Below are positions 9,227 through 18,452 of a stretch of 64,000 nt of DNA, piece by piece (position 1 is the stretch's first letter; every line of letters starts with the position of its first letter). The notes beneath the pieces are model-generated. The model was not told where the DNA came from and made no database searches. It worked only from the letters and a program-made list of their open reading frames with translations. Made by a program: the position numbers and the translations under genes. This stretch comes from Microvirga roseola (GTDB lineage Bacteria > Pseudomonadota > Alphaproteobacteria > Rhizobiales > Beijerinckiaceae): positions 1 through 64,000 of the forward strand of contig NZ_JAJATX010000005.1 of NCBI RefSeq assembly GCF_020866965.1, read 5' to 3'.

Positions 9227-9961
9227 TTAAGGCTTTCTCAACCGGCGCCCTTCCGCAAGCGCGCGAATCGCCCCGCGGAGTGTCCGCACGTCCTGCTCGG
9301 TCAACTCGAGGCGGTGGAAGATGTCCCGCATATTCCGGGTCATCGTCGGCTTCTTGTCTTCGGGATAGAAATTCACCGCATCGAGCTCGGTCTCGATATA
9401 GTCGAAGAAGGACAGGACCATCTCCCGTGGTGCAGGCGGCGAGAGCCGCTCCCCTGCGAAGGGCAACGCGCCACCGGTCTCGAGCTTGTACCATTCATAG
9501 GATACGAGCAGGACCGCCTGCGCCAGATTGAGCGAGGAGAACTTCGGGTCGACCGGGAAGGTGACGATGGCGTCCGCCAGCGATACCTCGTCGTTCTCCA
9601 GCCCCGTGCGTTCGCGCCCGAAGAGGATGCCGACGCCCTGCCCTGCTCCGATCCGGGTCCGTGCCTCCGTCATGGCGGCCTCCGGCGCGAAGACCCGCTT
9701 CATCTGCCCCCGCTCCCGGGCCGTGGTGGCGAAGACATAGTTCAGGTCCGCAATCGCCCCGCGGACATCGTCGAAGAGCCTTGCGCCCTCGAGGATATGC
9801 GTCGCCCCCGAGGCCGCCGAATGCGCCCCCTTCTTCGGCCAGCCGTTGCGCGGTGAGACGAGGCGCAGCTCCGACAGCCCGAAATTGGCCATGGCCCGCG
9901 CCACCATGCCGATGTTTTCGGCGAGTTGCGGTTCCACGAGGATGATGATCGGGCGGGGCAT
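9227..9961 (-). CDS. trmJ: TrmJ-type tRNA (cytidine/uridine-2'-O-)-methyltransferase
   Basis: A 244-residue SPOUT-class methyltransferase. It shows the SpoU-family pattern: the N-terminal IILVEPQLAENIGMVARAMANFG, the middle motif VGILFGRERTGLENDEVSLAD, and the knot-forming SSLNLAQAVLLVSYEWY. A C-terminal helical extension (about residues 155-244) is typical of TrmJ, which methylates the ribose at tRNA position 32. I chose the ATG at 9961, since residues further upstream would need a TTG start and do not match the family. I could not see a clear ribosome site for it. Confidence 0.85.
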   Translation of the reverse strand: MPRPIIILVEPQLAENIGMVARAMANFGLSELRLVSPRNGWPKKGAHSAASGATHILEGARLFDDVRGAIADLNYVFATTARERGQMKRVFAPEAAMTEARTRIGAGQGVGILFGRERTGLENDEVSLADAIVTFPVDPKFSSLNLAQAVLLVSYEWYKLETGGALPFAGERLSPPAPREMVLSFFDYIETELDAVNFYPEDKKPTMTRNMRDIFHRLELTEQDVRTLRGAIRALAEGRRLRKP

Positions 9962-10066
9962 GGCGTTGAACGATGTGGCGGTGGGATGGCTTGCGCCCTC
10001 CCATAGCGCCAAAAGCGATGCGGCCGCTAGGGCCGCATCGTTGATCGATCCGAAGGAGTTCCGATC

Positions 10067-10735
10067 TCAGATGATGTAGAGATAGCTCATGTCGGACGAG
10101 TAGCCCGCGTTCTTGAGTGTCACGCCCGTCTCGAAGAGCCCATCGCCATTGAGGTCGGAGAACAGGTAACCAGTGTCCTTCCTGGAATTGTACAGGAAGA
10201 CGTGAGTCACGCCCGTGTCGCCGTAATAGTAATCGGCGATGTCGGCAGCCGACGTTATGGACGTCGCAGTCGTCGCCTTCTCGCGGTAATTGGAGCGCGT
10301 TCCCTTGACCGACAGGTCGATCCAGTCATCGGAGCGGTTCCAGTCGGAGATGACATCGGCCTTGCTGGTGGTGATCCCGGAGGTGCCCTTCGTGAAGACG
10401 AAGATGTCCTCACCGCTGCCGCCTTTCAGCGTATCGCGTCCGGTACCGCCCGAGAGCAGGTCGTCGCCCGTGCCGCCCGACAGGTCGTCGAGCCCCGATC
10501 CGCCAAAGAGGTCGTCATGACCGGAGCCGCCGAGGAGATCGTCATAGCCGGAGCCGCCATAGAGATCGTCCGAACCTGCGCTGCCGTTCAGGTAGTCGTC
10601 GCCGGCCCCGCCGTAGATGTCGTCATGGCCGTAATAGCCATAGATCAGGTCGTCGCCGTCATACCCGTAGATGATGTCCGAGTAGTCGGAGCCGTCGATG
10701 TCGTTGTCCCAGTCGTCCCCGTAGATCCTTGCCAT
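10067..10735 (-). CDS. RTX-type calcium-binding protein
   Basis: A short (222-223 residue) acidic protein made of about ten consecutive nine-residue RTX-like repeats (patterns such as GGSGYDDLL, GGTGDDLLS, GGSGEDIFV) from roughly residue 20 to 115. The first few units are degenerate and Tyr-rich (YGYDGDDLI). The C-terminal 100 residues look like the serralysin-type cap (ISDWNRSDDWIDLS, then FSDLNGDGLFETGVTL). Such proteins fold on calcium outside the cell after type I secretion, using an uncleaved C-terminal signal. No ABC/HlyD/TolC genes lie nearby. No enzymatic domain is visible, so it is a bare RTX protein. Start could be either of the two adjacent Met codons (10738 or 10735). Confidence 0.8.
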   Translation of the reverse strand: MARIYGDDWDNDIDGSDYSDIIYGYDGDDLIYGYYGHDDIYGGAGDDYLNGSAGSDDLYGGSGYDDLLGGSGHDDLFGGSGLDDLSGGTGDDLLSGGTGRDTLKGGSGEDIFVFTKGTSGITTSKADVISDWNRSDDWIDLSVKGTRSNYREKATTATSITSAADIADYYYGDTGVTHVFLYNSRKDTGYLFSDLNGDGLFETGVTLKNAGYSSDMSYLYII

Positions 10736-10940
10736 CATAGCCTCCGCTGAACCACGTTCCTGGCCGCCCTCGCCGAGGGCTGCCGACCATGTTGCGCCGG
10801 TTGTGCCACAGGGTCGTTAAGCTCTCGTTTCAGCATCACGATGCAACAATCAGGCTTAACGGTGGCCGGGCGGGCCGTTCATCGGCCGTAAAGGTGCGAG
10901 GCCCGCGAATGGAGGCTTTATCGCCCTTCGCCTATCCAAC

Positions 10941-10964
10941 AAAAAGCCCCCCGAATCGGGGGGC
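10941..10964 (-). terminator. Rho-independent terminator of the lipoprotein gene
   Basis: GCCCCCCG pairs with CGGGGGGC across a three-base loop. On the minus strand the stem is followed by TTTTTG, downstream of the small lipoprotein gene. Confidence 0.8.
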
Positions 10965-10990
10965 CTTCCTGACGGGTCTTTCGACTGCGC

Positions 10991-11281
10991 TTACCAGCAA
11001 CCGCCCCAACCGCAGTAATAGCTCGGCCGAGCCACGGCCGCGCCGAGGACGGCACCGCCAACAACGCCGGCAGCCGCACCGACGGCAGCCTGATTGGCGG
11101 CCGCGTTCGACTGCGCAACGTTGTTGCGATAGCCTGCATTCACGCAGCGGGCATAGGTGGCGGTGCCGGGCTTCAAGCCGGCCTCAAGGCAGACGGATTC
11201 GGCATTCTGCATGGATTGTTCGGCCGTTTGGCAACCGGCAAGGACCAGAGCGGCAGCTCCGAGAACGATGGCAAGACGCAT
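10991..11281 (-). CDS. Small glycine-zipper lipoprotein
   Basis: A 96-residue protein with a lipoprotein signal (MRLAIVLGAAALVLAGC, lipid-modified Cys17 predicted). A helical segment with two Cys follows, then a glycine-zipper-like stretch (AAVGAAAGVVGGAVLGAA) of the kind found in small outer-membrane lipoproteins, and a Cys/Trp-rich tail (YYCGWGGCW). Function is unknown. The start at 11281 was chosen over far upstream starts because the lipobox begins there and the upstream residues are not protein-like. It has its own terminator and is divergent from the phospholipase-like gene. Confidence 0.7.
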   Translation of the reverse strand: MRLAIVLGAAALVLAGCQTAEQSMQNAESVCLEAGLKPGTATYARCVNAGYRNNVAQSNAAANQAAVGAAAGVVGGAVLGAAVARPSYYCGWGGCW

Positions 11282-11548
11282 TTCAGCTCCCCAGTGGATA
11301 AATAGGTAAACAGTCCGACGAGATGAATGGAATAACATGCCCCGAGTCAACGGATTTGTACCTGACGTTGGGGCAATCGCGTCGGAATACACAGGTTTCA
11401 GCACGGCCAAGCTTACCTCACCGTGTGGCAGCGCACCGGGCGTGAATTCCTGCCGCAGGGAGGAACTTCGGCCTATCCCCGTCGCTTTTGCCGTCGCCCG
11501 GGAGATTGCGCTGAAGAACGGAGCCTCATTGCGTTCTGGTTGCGTTGC

Positions 11549-11902
11549 ATGACCATCGCCCTGTTCCTGGCTCTGCCCGCAGCGGCCGAGTCTGCCGCCT
11601 GGCCTGTCCAACCGCAATCCGCCCTGTTCCATGGAAACTGGTGCGGAGTAGGCGATGCAGGCCGGGCTGCGCCTGAGGATGCTCTCGATGCCGCCTGCCG
11701 GGCGCATGACATCTGCTACGAGCGGATGGGAAGGAACGCCTGCCCCTGCAACAACGAATTTCTCAAGGCGACTGCGGCCATCGTCAGAAATCCCAGGACC
11801 GAGGAGACGCTGCGGAACAAGGCCGCCGCCGCCAACTCCCTTTTCAGCACCGCACCCTGCGTGGATCCTGAGGAAAGAACCGGCAGTTCCAGGCGACGGT
11901 GA
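11549..11902 (+). CDS. Phospholipase A2-like secreted protein
   Basis: A 117-residue protein with a short hydrophobic leader (MTIALFLALPAAAESAA). The core HGNWCGVGDAGR, followed by DAACRAHDICYER, reproduces the PLA2 pattern: a Gly-rich calcium loop and the CxxHDxCY helix with the catalytic His-Asp pair. Further cysteines (ACPCNN, APCVD) could form disulfides. PLA2 enzymes release the sn-2 acyl chain of phospholipids; bacterial versions are secreted and not common. The ATG at 11549 is preferred since it begins the hydrophobic leader, although no strong ribosome site is visible. Function is inferred from the motif only. Confidence 0.65.
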   Translation: MTIALFLALPAAAESAAWPVQPQSALFHGNWCGVGDAGRAAPEDALDAACRAHDICYERMGRNACPCNNEFLKATAAIVRNPRTEETLRNKAAAANSLFSTAPCVDPEERTGSSRRR

Positions 11903-12008
11903 ATTCCGCGCCCCGCCCTTCCCCACTGGCCTCAACCGCGCTATAGCCCCCGGCAACCATCCTGCCCCATGGCAGGATCGTTCCAGCCCTTAAGCGCAAG
12001 GTGAGATC

Positions 12009-13223
12009 ATGGCGAAGATCAAGGTTGCCAATCCGGTCGTCGAACTCGACGGCGACGAGATGACCCGCATCATTTGGCAGTTCATCAAGGACAAGCTGAT
12101 CCACCCCTACCTCGATATCGACCTGAAGTACTACGACCTCGGGATCGAGCACCGCGACGCCACCAACGACAAGGTCACGGTCGAGGCGGCCGAGGCCATC
12201 AAGAAGTACGGCGTCGGCGTGAAATGCGCCACGATCACGCCGGACGAGGCCCGCGTGAAGGAGTTCAACCTGAAGGAGATGTGGAAGTCGCCCAACGGCA
12301 CGATCCGCAACATCCTCGGCGGCGTGATCTTCCGCGAGCCCATCATCTGCAAGAACGTTCCGCGTCTCGTTCCCGGCTGGACCCAGCCGATCATCGTCGG
12401 CCGTCATGCTTTCGGCGACCAGTACCGCGCCACGGATTTTAAGGTGCCTGGCAAGGGCCGCCTGTCGATCAAGTTCGAGGGTGAGGACGGCACGGTCATC
12501 GAGAAGGAAGTCTTCAAGTTCCCGGACGCCGGCGTCGCCATGGCGATGTACAACCTGGACGAGTCGATCCGCGACTTCGCTCGCGCCTCCCTGAACTACG
12601 GCCTGAACCGCAAGTATCCGGTCTATCTCTCCACGAAGAACACGATCCTCAAGGCCTATGACGGCCGCTTCAAGGACATCTTCGAGGAGATTTACCAGAA
12701 CGAGTTCAAGGCGAAGTTCGACGCCGCCGGCATCCATTACGAGCACCGCCTCATCGACGACATGGTGGCCTCGGCCCTCAAGTGGTCGGGCGGCTATGTG
12801 TGGGCCTGTAAGAACTACGACGGTGACGTGCAGTCCGACACGGTCGCTCAGGGCTTCGGCTCACTCGGCCTCATGACCTCCGTGCTGATGACGCCGGATG
12901 GCCAGACCGTCGAAGCGGAGGCCGCCCACGGCACCGTGACCCGCCACTTCCGGGAGCATCAGAAGGGCAAGGAGACCTCCACCAACTCCATCGCCTCGAT
13001 CTTCGCCTGGACCCGTGGCCTCGCGCACCGCGCCAAGCTCGACAACAATGCCGATCTCGCCAAGTTCGCGGCGACCCTCGAGACGGTCTGCGTCGACACG
13101 GTCGAGTCCGGGTACATGACCAAGGACCTCGCCCTGCTGGTGGGCGCCGAGCAGAAGTGGCTCTCCACCACCGGCTTCCTCGACAAGATCGACGAGAACC
13201 TCAAGAAGGCAATGGCAGCGTAA
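12009..13223 (+). CDS. icd: NADP-dependent isocitrate dehydrogenase
   Basis: A 404-residue homodimer-type isocitrate dehydrogenase of the eukaryote-like subfamily usual in alphaproteobacteria. It oxidatively decarboxylates isocitrate to 2-oxoglutarate in the TCA cycle. Key segments are [16 protein letters not shown] at the N terminus, [13 protein letters not shown] (substrate loop with the Ser-Asn pair), [11 protein letters not shown], and the metal-binding Asp region [14 protein letters not shown]. The [10 protein letters not shown] motif places it in the NADP group. An AAGGTGAG ribosome site precedes the ATG, and a strong terminator follows the stop codon. Confidence 0.97.
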   Translation: MAKIKVANPVVELDGDEMTRIIWQFIKDKLIHPYLDIDLKYYDLGIEHRDATNDKVTVEAAEAIKKYGVGVKCATITPDEARVKEFNLKEMWKSPNGTIRNILGGVIFREPIICKNVPRLVPGWTQPIIVGRHAFGDQYRATDFKVPGKGRLSIKFEGEDGTVIEKEVFKFPDAGVAMAMYNLDESIRDFARASLNYGLNRKYPVYLSTKNTILKAYDGRFKDIFEEIYQNEFKAKFDAAGIHYEHRLIDDMVASALKWSGGYVWACKNYDGDVQSDTVAQGFGSLGLMTSVLMTPDGQTVEAEAAHGTVTRHFREHQKGKETSTNSIASIFAWTRGLAHRAKLDNNADLAKFAATLETVCVDTVESGYMTKDLALLVGAEQKWLSTTGFLDKIDENLKKAMAA

Positions 13224-13248
13224 AAGAGCTTTCCCTTCCGCTGATTGC

Positions 13249-13282
13249 AAATGGCCGGGCATGTCCCGGCCATTTGTTTTTA
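13249..13282 (+). terminator. Rho-independent terminator of icd
   Basis: AAATGGCCGGG pairs with CCCGGCCATTT across a five-base loop and is followed by TTTGTTTTT. Confidence 0.9.
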
Positions 13283-13312
13283 GCGGCCCCTTCATCGGGA
13301 GGCCGACCAGCC

Positions 13313-14302
13313 TCAGGGTGCGATGACGGAGATCGGGCGCTCGCACAGGCCGATATTGAGAGGGAGCGTCCCACGGGAATCGCCATCCAGTTGAACCGGA
13401 TCACCGTCATATCCCGTAATGAGGACCTTGGACGCCGGTAGCGTCCGATAGCCCGGTGTTCGCGTGAGAAGCCCTGTGGCCATGCCGAGGATGTAGAGCA
13501 ATGCGCTCCACCGGCCGTCGCGCTGGAACAGACAGACCTGGAGTTCGGATTTGTGCAGACAGGCCTCAGGAGCGAGCTGGAACTCCCCGGCATAGAAGCG
13601 GCTCCTCGCCACCACGACCGAGCTGGCCTCGAACATCTGGGAGTCGTCGACGAGAACCCGGTAGCGGCGAGGCGCATGGAGGGCGAGCTCACGCAGACCG
13701 TGCAGGACATAGGCGAGCTTGCCGAGCCTGCGCTTCAGGCGAAGGCTTATGCGGTCGACCACGCGTGCATCCAGCCCGACCCCGCACATGAGAGCAAAGA
13801 ACCGCCCGTTGGACCGCCCGAGATAAATGTCGCAGACGGGGCCATGAGCGAGAAGCCGCGCTAGGGCCTTCGCATTCCTCGGAAGGCCGAGATCCCGGGC
13901 CAGCACGTTCGTAGTGCCGATCGGGATCAGTCCCAATGTCGGCAGTGCCACACTCTTCTCGCAGTTCAAAAGGCCATTGATGGCTTCATTGATGGTACCA
14001 TCGCCACCCGCCACCACCAGGGCGTCGACGTCAGGTCCGCTTGCGCGTGCGATCACCTCCGCGGCTCCGGCGCAGTCCGTCCTGCGAAGGCGGATCCGGC
14101 TCCCCTCGCCCCTGAGCGCTCTCAACACGGCCGACAGGTACTTCCGCCGCCCCCTTCCGGCATGGGGATTGTAGACGATCAGGAGACGGCGTCCCTTGGT
14201 GCCCTGCCCGCTAAATGTTGGAGCTTGAGCACGACCCGAAGCGAATTCGCTGCCTGCAAGCACTGCGTGAATGTCCCCCCAGGATCTAGCAAATGAAGCC
14301 AT
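13313..14302 (-). CDS. Diacylglycerol kinase-family lipid kinase
   Basis: A 329-residue protein with a DAGK catalytic domain. The phosphate-binding N-terminal motif IVYNPHAGRGRRKYL is near residue 40, and the nucleotide-binding signature VVAGGDGTINEAINGL with GLIPIGTTNVLARDLG follows. These enzymes phosphorylate diacylglycerol, sphingosine-type bases or similar lipids at the inner membrane face. The substrate cannot be told from the sequence. A GTG three codons upstream (14311) is an alternative start. It converges on icd and has no close partner gene. Confidence 0.85.
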   Translation of the reverse strand: MASFARSWGDIHAVLAGSEFASGRAQAPTFSGQGTKGRRLLIVYNPHAGRGRRKYLSAVLRALRGEGSRIRLRRTDCAGAAEVIARASGPDVDALVVAGGDGTINEAINGLLNCEKSVALPTLGLIPIGTTNVLARDLGLPRNAKALARLLAHGPVCDIYLGRSNGRFFALMCGVGLDARVVDRISLRLKRRLGKLAYVLHGLRELALHAPRRYRVLVDDSQMFEASSVVVARSRFYAGEFQLAPEACLHKSELQVCLFQRDGRWSALLYILGMATGLLTRTPGYRTLPASKVLITGYDGDPVQLDGDSRGTLPLNIGLCERPISVIAP

Positions 14303-14679
14303 GGGCCGCACCGGACGCTCGGCTGTAAAATCCGGAAGAAATCAGGGTAACAGCTGGGCATCAACCGAGAAACACTCGAAAGGATAATGCTCGTCGCCAA
14401 AAGAGCCTACAGGTTCTGGCGAGCCGCGTCCTTGCGATGGATATCGGGATTACCAAGTGCCGCAGTTCCGTGCACTGCGAATACCTCTTTAGATCCGCCC
14501 TTATAAGTCCAACGCCGACTTTCGGCGGCTAACGACCGCCTACCCGGGCTCGAATTCTCATCTTGACGGCCGCTCAAGCCGCCCGAACGAGCGTAGTACG
14601 TCCTCAGAGGCATTGTTAACGTAACCTAAGATTGTAATTTCAATCTTCATTTGCCAGCTACGTTGCCGCAGGATTTTCA
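14303..14679. other. Gene-free stretch between lipid kinase and phosphoethanolamine transferase genes
   Basis: About 377 bases with no convincing gene. Short open frames here have no recognisable composition or ribosome site. The last 70 bases before the transferase gene are noticeably AT-rich and probably hold its promoter. This marks the left edge of a stretch whose base use looks different from the neighbours. Confidence 0.5.
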
Positions 14680-16401
14680 ATGTCTTGGATTTTCGATACG
14701 TCGGCTCCCATCAGACACAGCGGATGGTCGTCCTATCAGCGCTTTCTGACGCCATATTACGAGCAGAGCAGAGCCTGTCTGCTGCTTCTGGCCTTGCTAG
14801 TCTATCCCTCGGTTGCAATATCGCTTCTTGTCCTGACCGGACCTGAAGGCGGCAAGATGTGGTACAGAATGCCTGTATCGATCTTCTACAATGCAGCAAC
14901 ATTTTCTGCGTTCATCATCGTACTTGGATTCACGCCGCGAATTTTAGCGCACATCATCATCAAATTTTCGATTCTGATATCCATACTGTTTACCTTCATA
15001 TCGTTTTTTCATTTCGCACGTTATCATCAGCTAATTGGGCTCTCGTCATTCTACGCCGTCATCGACACGACGTGGCAAGAGGCGCAAGAATACCTCCTGG
15101 CGACCGGTCAGGTTGCTTCATCCACGACCTACCTGGCTGGTGTTCTGGCAACCGCTCCCCTGGCGCTTGCCCTCTTCCGGTACCCGTCCCCACCGGCCTG
15201 GCCCTATTCTGCCTGGATCAGGTTCACCGCAGTCGCTCTTGGGACCGCAACGATGGCCTGCATGACCTATGTCGGCACGACCAGAGGATATCTCTGGCAG
15301 AACAACCAGCTCATGCTGATGATCGGGACGAGTGCGCAGGCACTATACGAAACGTACGAAGTGAAAAGGCTTCTCGCGAACACGGCGGACAACCTGCCCT
15401 CGAACGTGGCAATCGAGGACGGCAGGCCCGCGACGCATATTCTCGTTCTCGGGGAGTCGACGACCAGAAGGCACATGTCGCTTTATGGCTACGGCCGCAA
15501 GACCACGCCGGAGCTGGACCGGCTTTCGCCGGAGCTCGAGGTCGCGACGGATGCCTGTTCCTCGCGGGGCCAAACGGCCCCGCAGGTGAAAGAGCTCTTC
15601 ACCTTCGCGACTCGCGAGGATCCGAGCCTTCTCACGGAGGGCCCCAGCCTGACCCAGATCATGAAGGCCGGCAGCTTCAAGGTGTACTGGCTGTCCAACC
15701 AACAGATCGTCGGCAAGCAAGACAGGTGGGCCGGCATCTTCTCCCTGCATGCCGACGAGCAGCACTATACCAACATGCGCGGCTGGGCGGATGGCGTGAG
15801 CTACGACGGACAGCTTCTGCCGATCCTGAAGACGATCCTGTCCGACGACTCGACCCAGCGTCGTTTCATCGTTGTTCACCTGCTCGGAACGCATGAGGGG
15901 TACGATCTGCGCTACCCGGCCGAATACCAGGTCTTCAACGATCTTGCAGGCATGGATGCGCGGTTTGTGGCCTACGGCCACAACGAATGGCGGATCGGCG
16001 TCTACAACGCCTACGATAATGCGAATCTCTACAACGATCACATCGTCAGCGAGATCATCCGAGAGGCCAAGAAGATCGATCGCGTCACGGTCACGTACCT
16101 CTCGGATCATGGCGAGGTGGTTGGCGAAGGAACCAGCATGTTCGGTCACCTGGACGACCGGGGTCCACGCCAGATGTACGAGATCCCGCTGCTGTTCTAT
16201 CTTGGCTCGGCCTGGAGGCAGGAACAGGCTGGCAAGGTGGATGCACTGCGGTCCAACCTCGGGCAGCCGGTGCAGTCGGACGAACTCATCCACTCCTTGC
16301 TCGACCTCTACGGCATTCAGCACCCTCTCAAGCGCTCGGACCGAAGCCTTCTGAGCGCAGCCCACCAGCCGAAGCCGAGATTCTGCGACACGCTCCAATA
16401 G
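14680..16401 (+). CDS. Phosphoethanolamine transferase-like membrane sulfatase-fold enzyme (EptC/OpgE type)
   Basis: A 573-residue protein with five predicted N-terminal membrane helices (about residues 30-210) and a periplasmic sulfatase-fold domain. The catalytic motif ILVLGESTTRRHMSLYGYG matches the GEST motif of the CptA/OpgE group; Thr261 would be the nucleophile. The zinc-binding SDHGE segment is near residue 476. These enzymes move phosphoethanolamine from phosphatidylethanolamine onto lipid A, core sugars or periplasmic glucans. The acceptor is unknown here. N-terminal codons are AT-rich relative to the surrounding genes, in keeping with acquired DNA, and its neighbours are disrupted genes. 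Confidence 0.85.
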   Translation: MSWIFDTSAPIRHSGWSSYQRFLTPYYEQSRACLLLLALLVYPSVAISLLVLTGPEGGKMWYRMPVSIFYNAATFSAFIIVLGFTPRILAHIIIKFSILISILFTFISFFHFARYHQLIGLSSFYAVIDTTWQEAQEYLLATGQVASSTTYLAGVLATAPLALALFRYPSPPAWPYSAWIRFTAVALGTATMACMTYVGTTRGYLWQNNQLMLMIGTSAQALYETYEVKRLLANTADNLPSNVAIEDGRPATHILVLGESTTRRHMSLYGYGRKTTPELDRLSPELEVATDACSSRGQTAPQVKELFTFATREDPSLLTEGPSLTQIMKAGSFKVYWLSNQQIVGKQDRWAGIFSLHADEQHYTNMRGWADGVSYDGQLLPILKTILSDDSTQRRFIVVHLLGTHEGYDLRYPAEYQVFNDLAGMDARFVAYGHNEWRIGVYNAYDNANLYNDHIVSEIIREAKKIDRVTVTYLSDHGEVVGEGTSMFGHLDDRGPRQMYEIPLLFYLGSAWRQEQAGKVDALRSNLGQPVQSDELIHSLLDLYGIQHPLKRSDRSLLSAAHQPKPRFCDTLQ

Positions 16402-16448
16402 CGTTGCCAGGGTTCACAGCGATTGACTCTCGATCAGCGTGAAGAGAA

Positions 16449-16474
16449 GAGCCGGCTGCAATGAGGACCGGCTC
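16449..16474. terminator. Hairpin between convergent genes, possible terminator
   Basis: GAGCCGG pairs with CCGGCTC across a 12-base loop, between the convergent transferase and RTX genes. There is no T run, so it may only be a weak or Rho-assisted terminator. Confidence 0.35.
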
Positions 16475-16490
16475 CTCTCTCGCGGTAGGA

Positions 16491-17985
16491 TTAAGCGATG
16501 AAGAAGTCGTGGTGGCTCAAAGCTTTAGGCTTATTCCACAGTGTCGCAAATTTCACTGCAGCATCACCGCCGCGCCCATCCTCATCGTAATAGAGGGCTC
16601 CTGTCTTGTTGTCATAGATGATCCGGTCAGTCTTATCGTGAGCCTTGGAACCCTGGTGGAAGGACGCCTTTGTCAGCTTTCCATCCTTCTCAAGCGCAAG
16701 AAAGACATCACGATCAAGCATGATCTTATCGAACTTACGCTTGAAGTCCTTGATCACGTCGACATTCTTTTTCCCCAGATCGGCATCGAAGAGGAAAAAG
16801 TCACGCCCGCCTTTTCCAAGCAGGGTATCGGATCCAGCGCCGCCACTTAGAACGTTGTCGCCGCGGCTGCCCTTAAGGGTGTCTTTTGTGCTTGTCCCGA
16901 TCTTATCGGCGAAAGCCACCGGCGTGTCGATGTCCTCAATGCCGTTGCTGTACATCTTGGCACGCATTTCAGCTGATAACCTGCCTTGAGTCAGAATGAC
17001 TTTGTCATTGTACGAGTTGCCAGAGAGCATAGTTGCGACCGTACCGCTATCCACGGTGACCGTGCATGAACCTCCATTCTCAAAGGAGTACACACCGATC
17101 TCGCTGACGCCTTGCAGAGATTTGTTACGGAGGTCGATTTCACTGCCATGGATTGTGAAACTGCCCACATCCTTCAGGTCTATAACCTGCAGACTACGAA
17201 ACTCCTCTACGGCAATATCGAAATGCTCGAGGCCTGCGACGCCATTGACCTGCTCGATATTCCGAATACCAGTGAGATTGGCTATGCTCGTGTTGACGTT
17301 CAGGACGTCGTAACCACCGCGCCCATCGACAGTGTCGAAGTTCGTCAGATCTCCGCCGTCAAGGGCGTTAAGGACGAAAACATCATTGCCTTCACTGCCG
17401 ACGATATTCTCGTCGTACTTATCGAGGAAGGTTATCGTCTTTCCGGTTGGAACCGTCAGATCGACAGTAGCCTCGATTTTTGCGCCCTCCTTCGTCTGAA
17501 GAGACACGACGATGTCACGCTCAGCCGAATAGGACTGATCGTCGGCTGAGTTCCTGTATTTCAAGCGCCGACGATCTCTCCGACACCATGAATGGAAGCC
17601 GAGGGAGCGAATTTGATGATGACGTTGTTCTGTGTAGAAGCAGCATCGACCTCGCCGACTTCGGTCAATCCATAGCCCGCTAGGAATACCGAAATCTTGC
17701 TGCCGACTGCGAGGCCGTTCGAGAACGAGACCTTATCAGAAGCCTGAGCCACCAGATGATCGAAGTCGTTCGCCCCCTCGACCCGGATCTGAAGGAAGTC
17801 CAGTTCTGTCTCCGGGCCAAACTTATGAACCGTACCTTGCCCCCCTCGATGGGCTCAAGGTAAGAGTTCGTGTAAGTCGCCCTATAACCGGCATCTATAC
17901 TGACGGTCCCGCCGACTGCCACATGAAGCCGGTCACCATCAAGATAGTTAATTCTGATCTTAGATACAGGATCGTAAGTTGCCAT
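16491..17985 (-). pseudogene. RTX calcium-binding protein gene split over three reading frames
   Basis: Three successive open frames on one strand make sense as a single protein of about 490 residues. Part one starts at 17985 (MATYDPVSKIRINYLDGDRL) and runs in good protein sequence to IEGG near 17841. Part two continues in another frame from a six-G run (TVHKFGPETELDFLQIRVEGANDFDHLVAQASDKVSF) to a stop at 17561. Part three starts at a TTG overlapping that stop and runs 357 residues to 16491. It ends with RTX repeats (LKGSRGDNVLSGGAGSDTLLG) and a cap domain (FLFDADLG, NVDVIKDF). The first break sits in a homopolymer, so a sequencing error is possible; two breaks in one gene favour decay. No secretion genes are adjacent. 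Confidence 0.7.
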
Positions 17986-18452
17986 CGTTTAGGCCCTTGT
18001 GCAGGATAGCTGTAAATTTATAATATTTCGTAAATTTTACAATCCGGGACTGGCTCATTGCTGTGCAGGGCAGTCTAAGAGCGCCTCCGAGCCAGAGTGC
18101 AGGCCTATGTTTCCGCAGCTTATGTGCGGCCCTTTCAGTGGCTCTGCAGGATCAGGTGAGCCCTTTCGAAGCGGCGGGCGCGCAGGTCGTCCCGGCGGAT
18201 CCACAGGGAGAGTATCCCGGAATCGGCCCACATCATGCCGATGTCACCCCGCATCGATGAGGCCTTCCTCGATCTCCCGTACGGTCTCGACCATTTCCGC
18301 CTCCAGAACCGCGAACTAAACGCAACTCTATTTCTAATTCTTTGAGTGTCACAACCTCGAGCATTCTCTCTGTCTGTCGATGGGGTTGGACGGACTTGTT
18401 CCGTCAATCCGTGCTATCGGAATGTGAGGAGCCTTCCAGAGGTCAAAAACAG
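17986..18452. other. Intergenic stretch holding a gene remnant
   Basis: About 467 bases between the split RTX gene and the next secreted protein gene. The left part is AT-rich with no gene. The middle part carries the DUF1963-like tail annotated separately. No complete gene, RNA or mobile element is visible. Confidence 0.5.
18135..18254 (-). pseudogene. C-terminal remnant of a DUF1963/YwqG-family gene
   Basis: About 40 codons encode RGDIGMMWADSGILSLWIR followed by RRDDLRARRFERAHLILQ and a stop. This closely resembles the conserved C terminus of DUF1963 (YwqG) proteins, which typically end with a GDxGxxYxWI core, a DLxxRxF segment and a LQC-like tail. Upstream in the same frame the sequence is not protein-like, and the rest of the expected protein (over 200 residues) is absent. 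I therefore read it as a truncated leftover. The match is from memory of the family, not from a search. Confidence 0.45.

Noticed and set aside
11282-11548. Possible longer N terminus for the phospholipase-like gene and short upstream frames
   Set aside because: The extra residues are Arg-rich and not leader-like; the hydrophobic leader begins at 11549.
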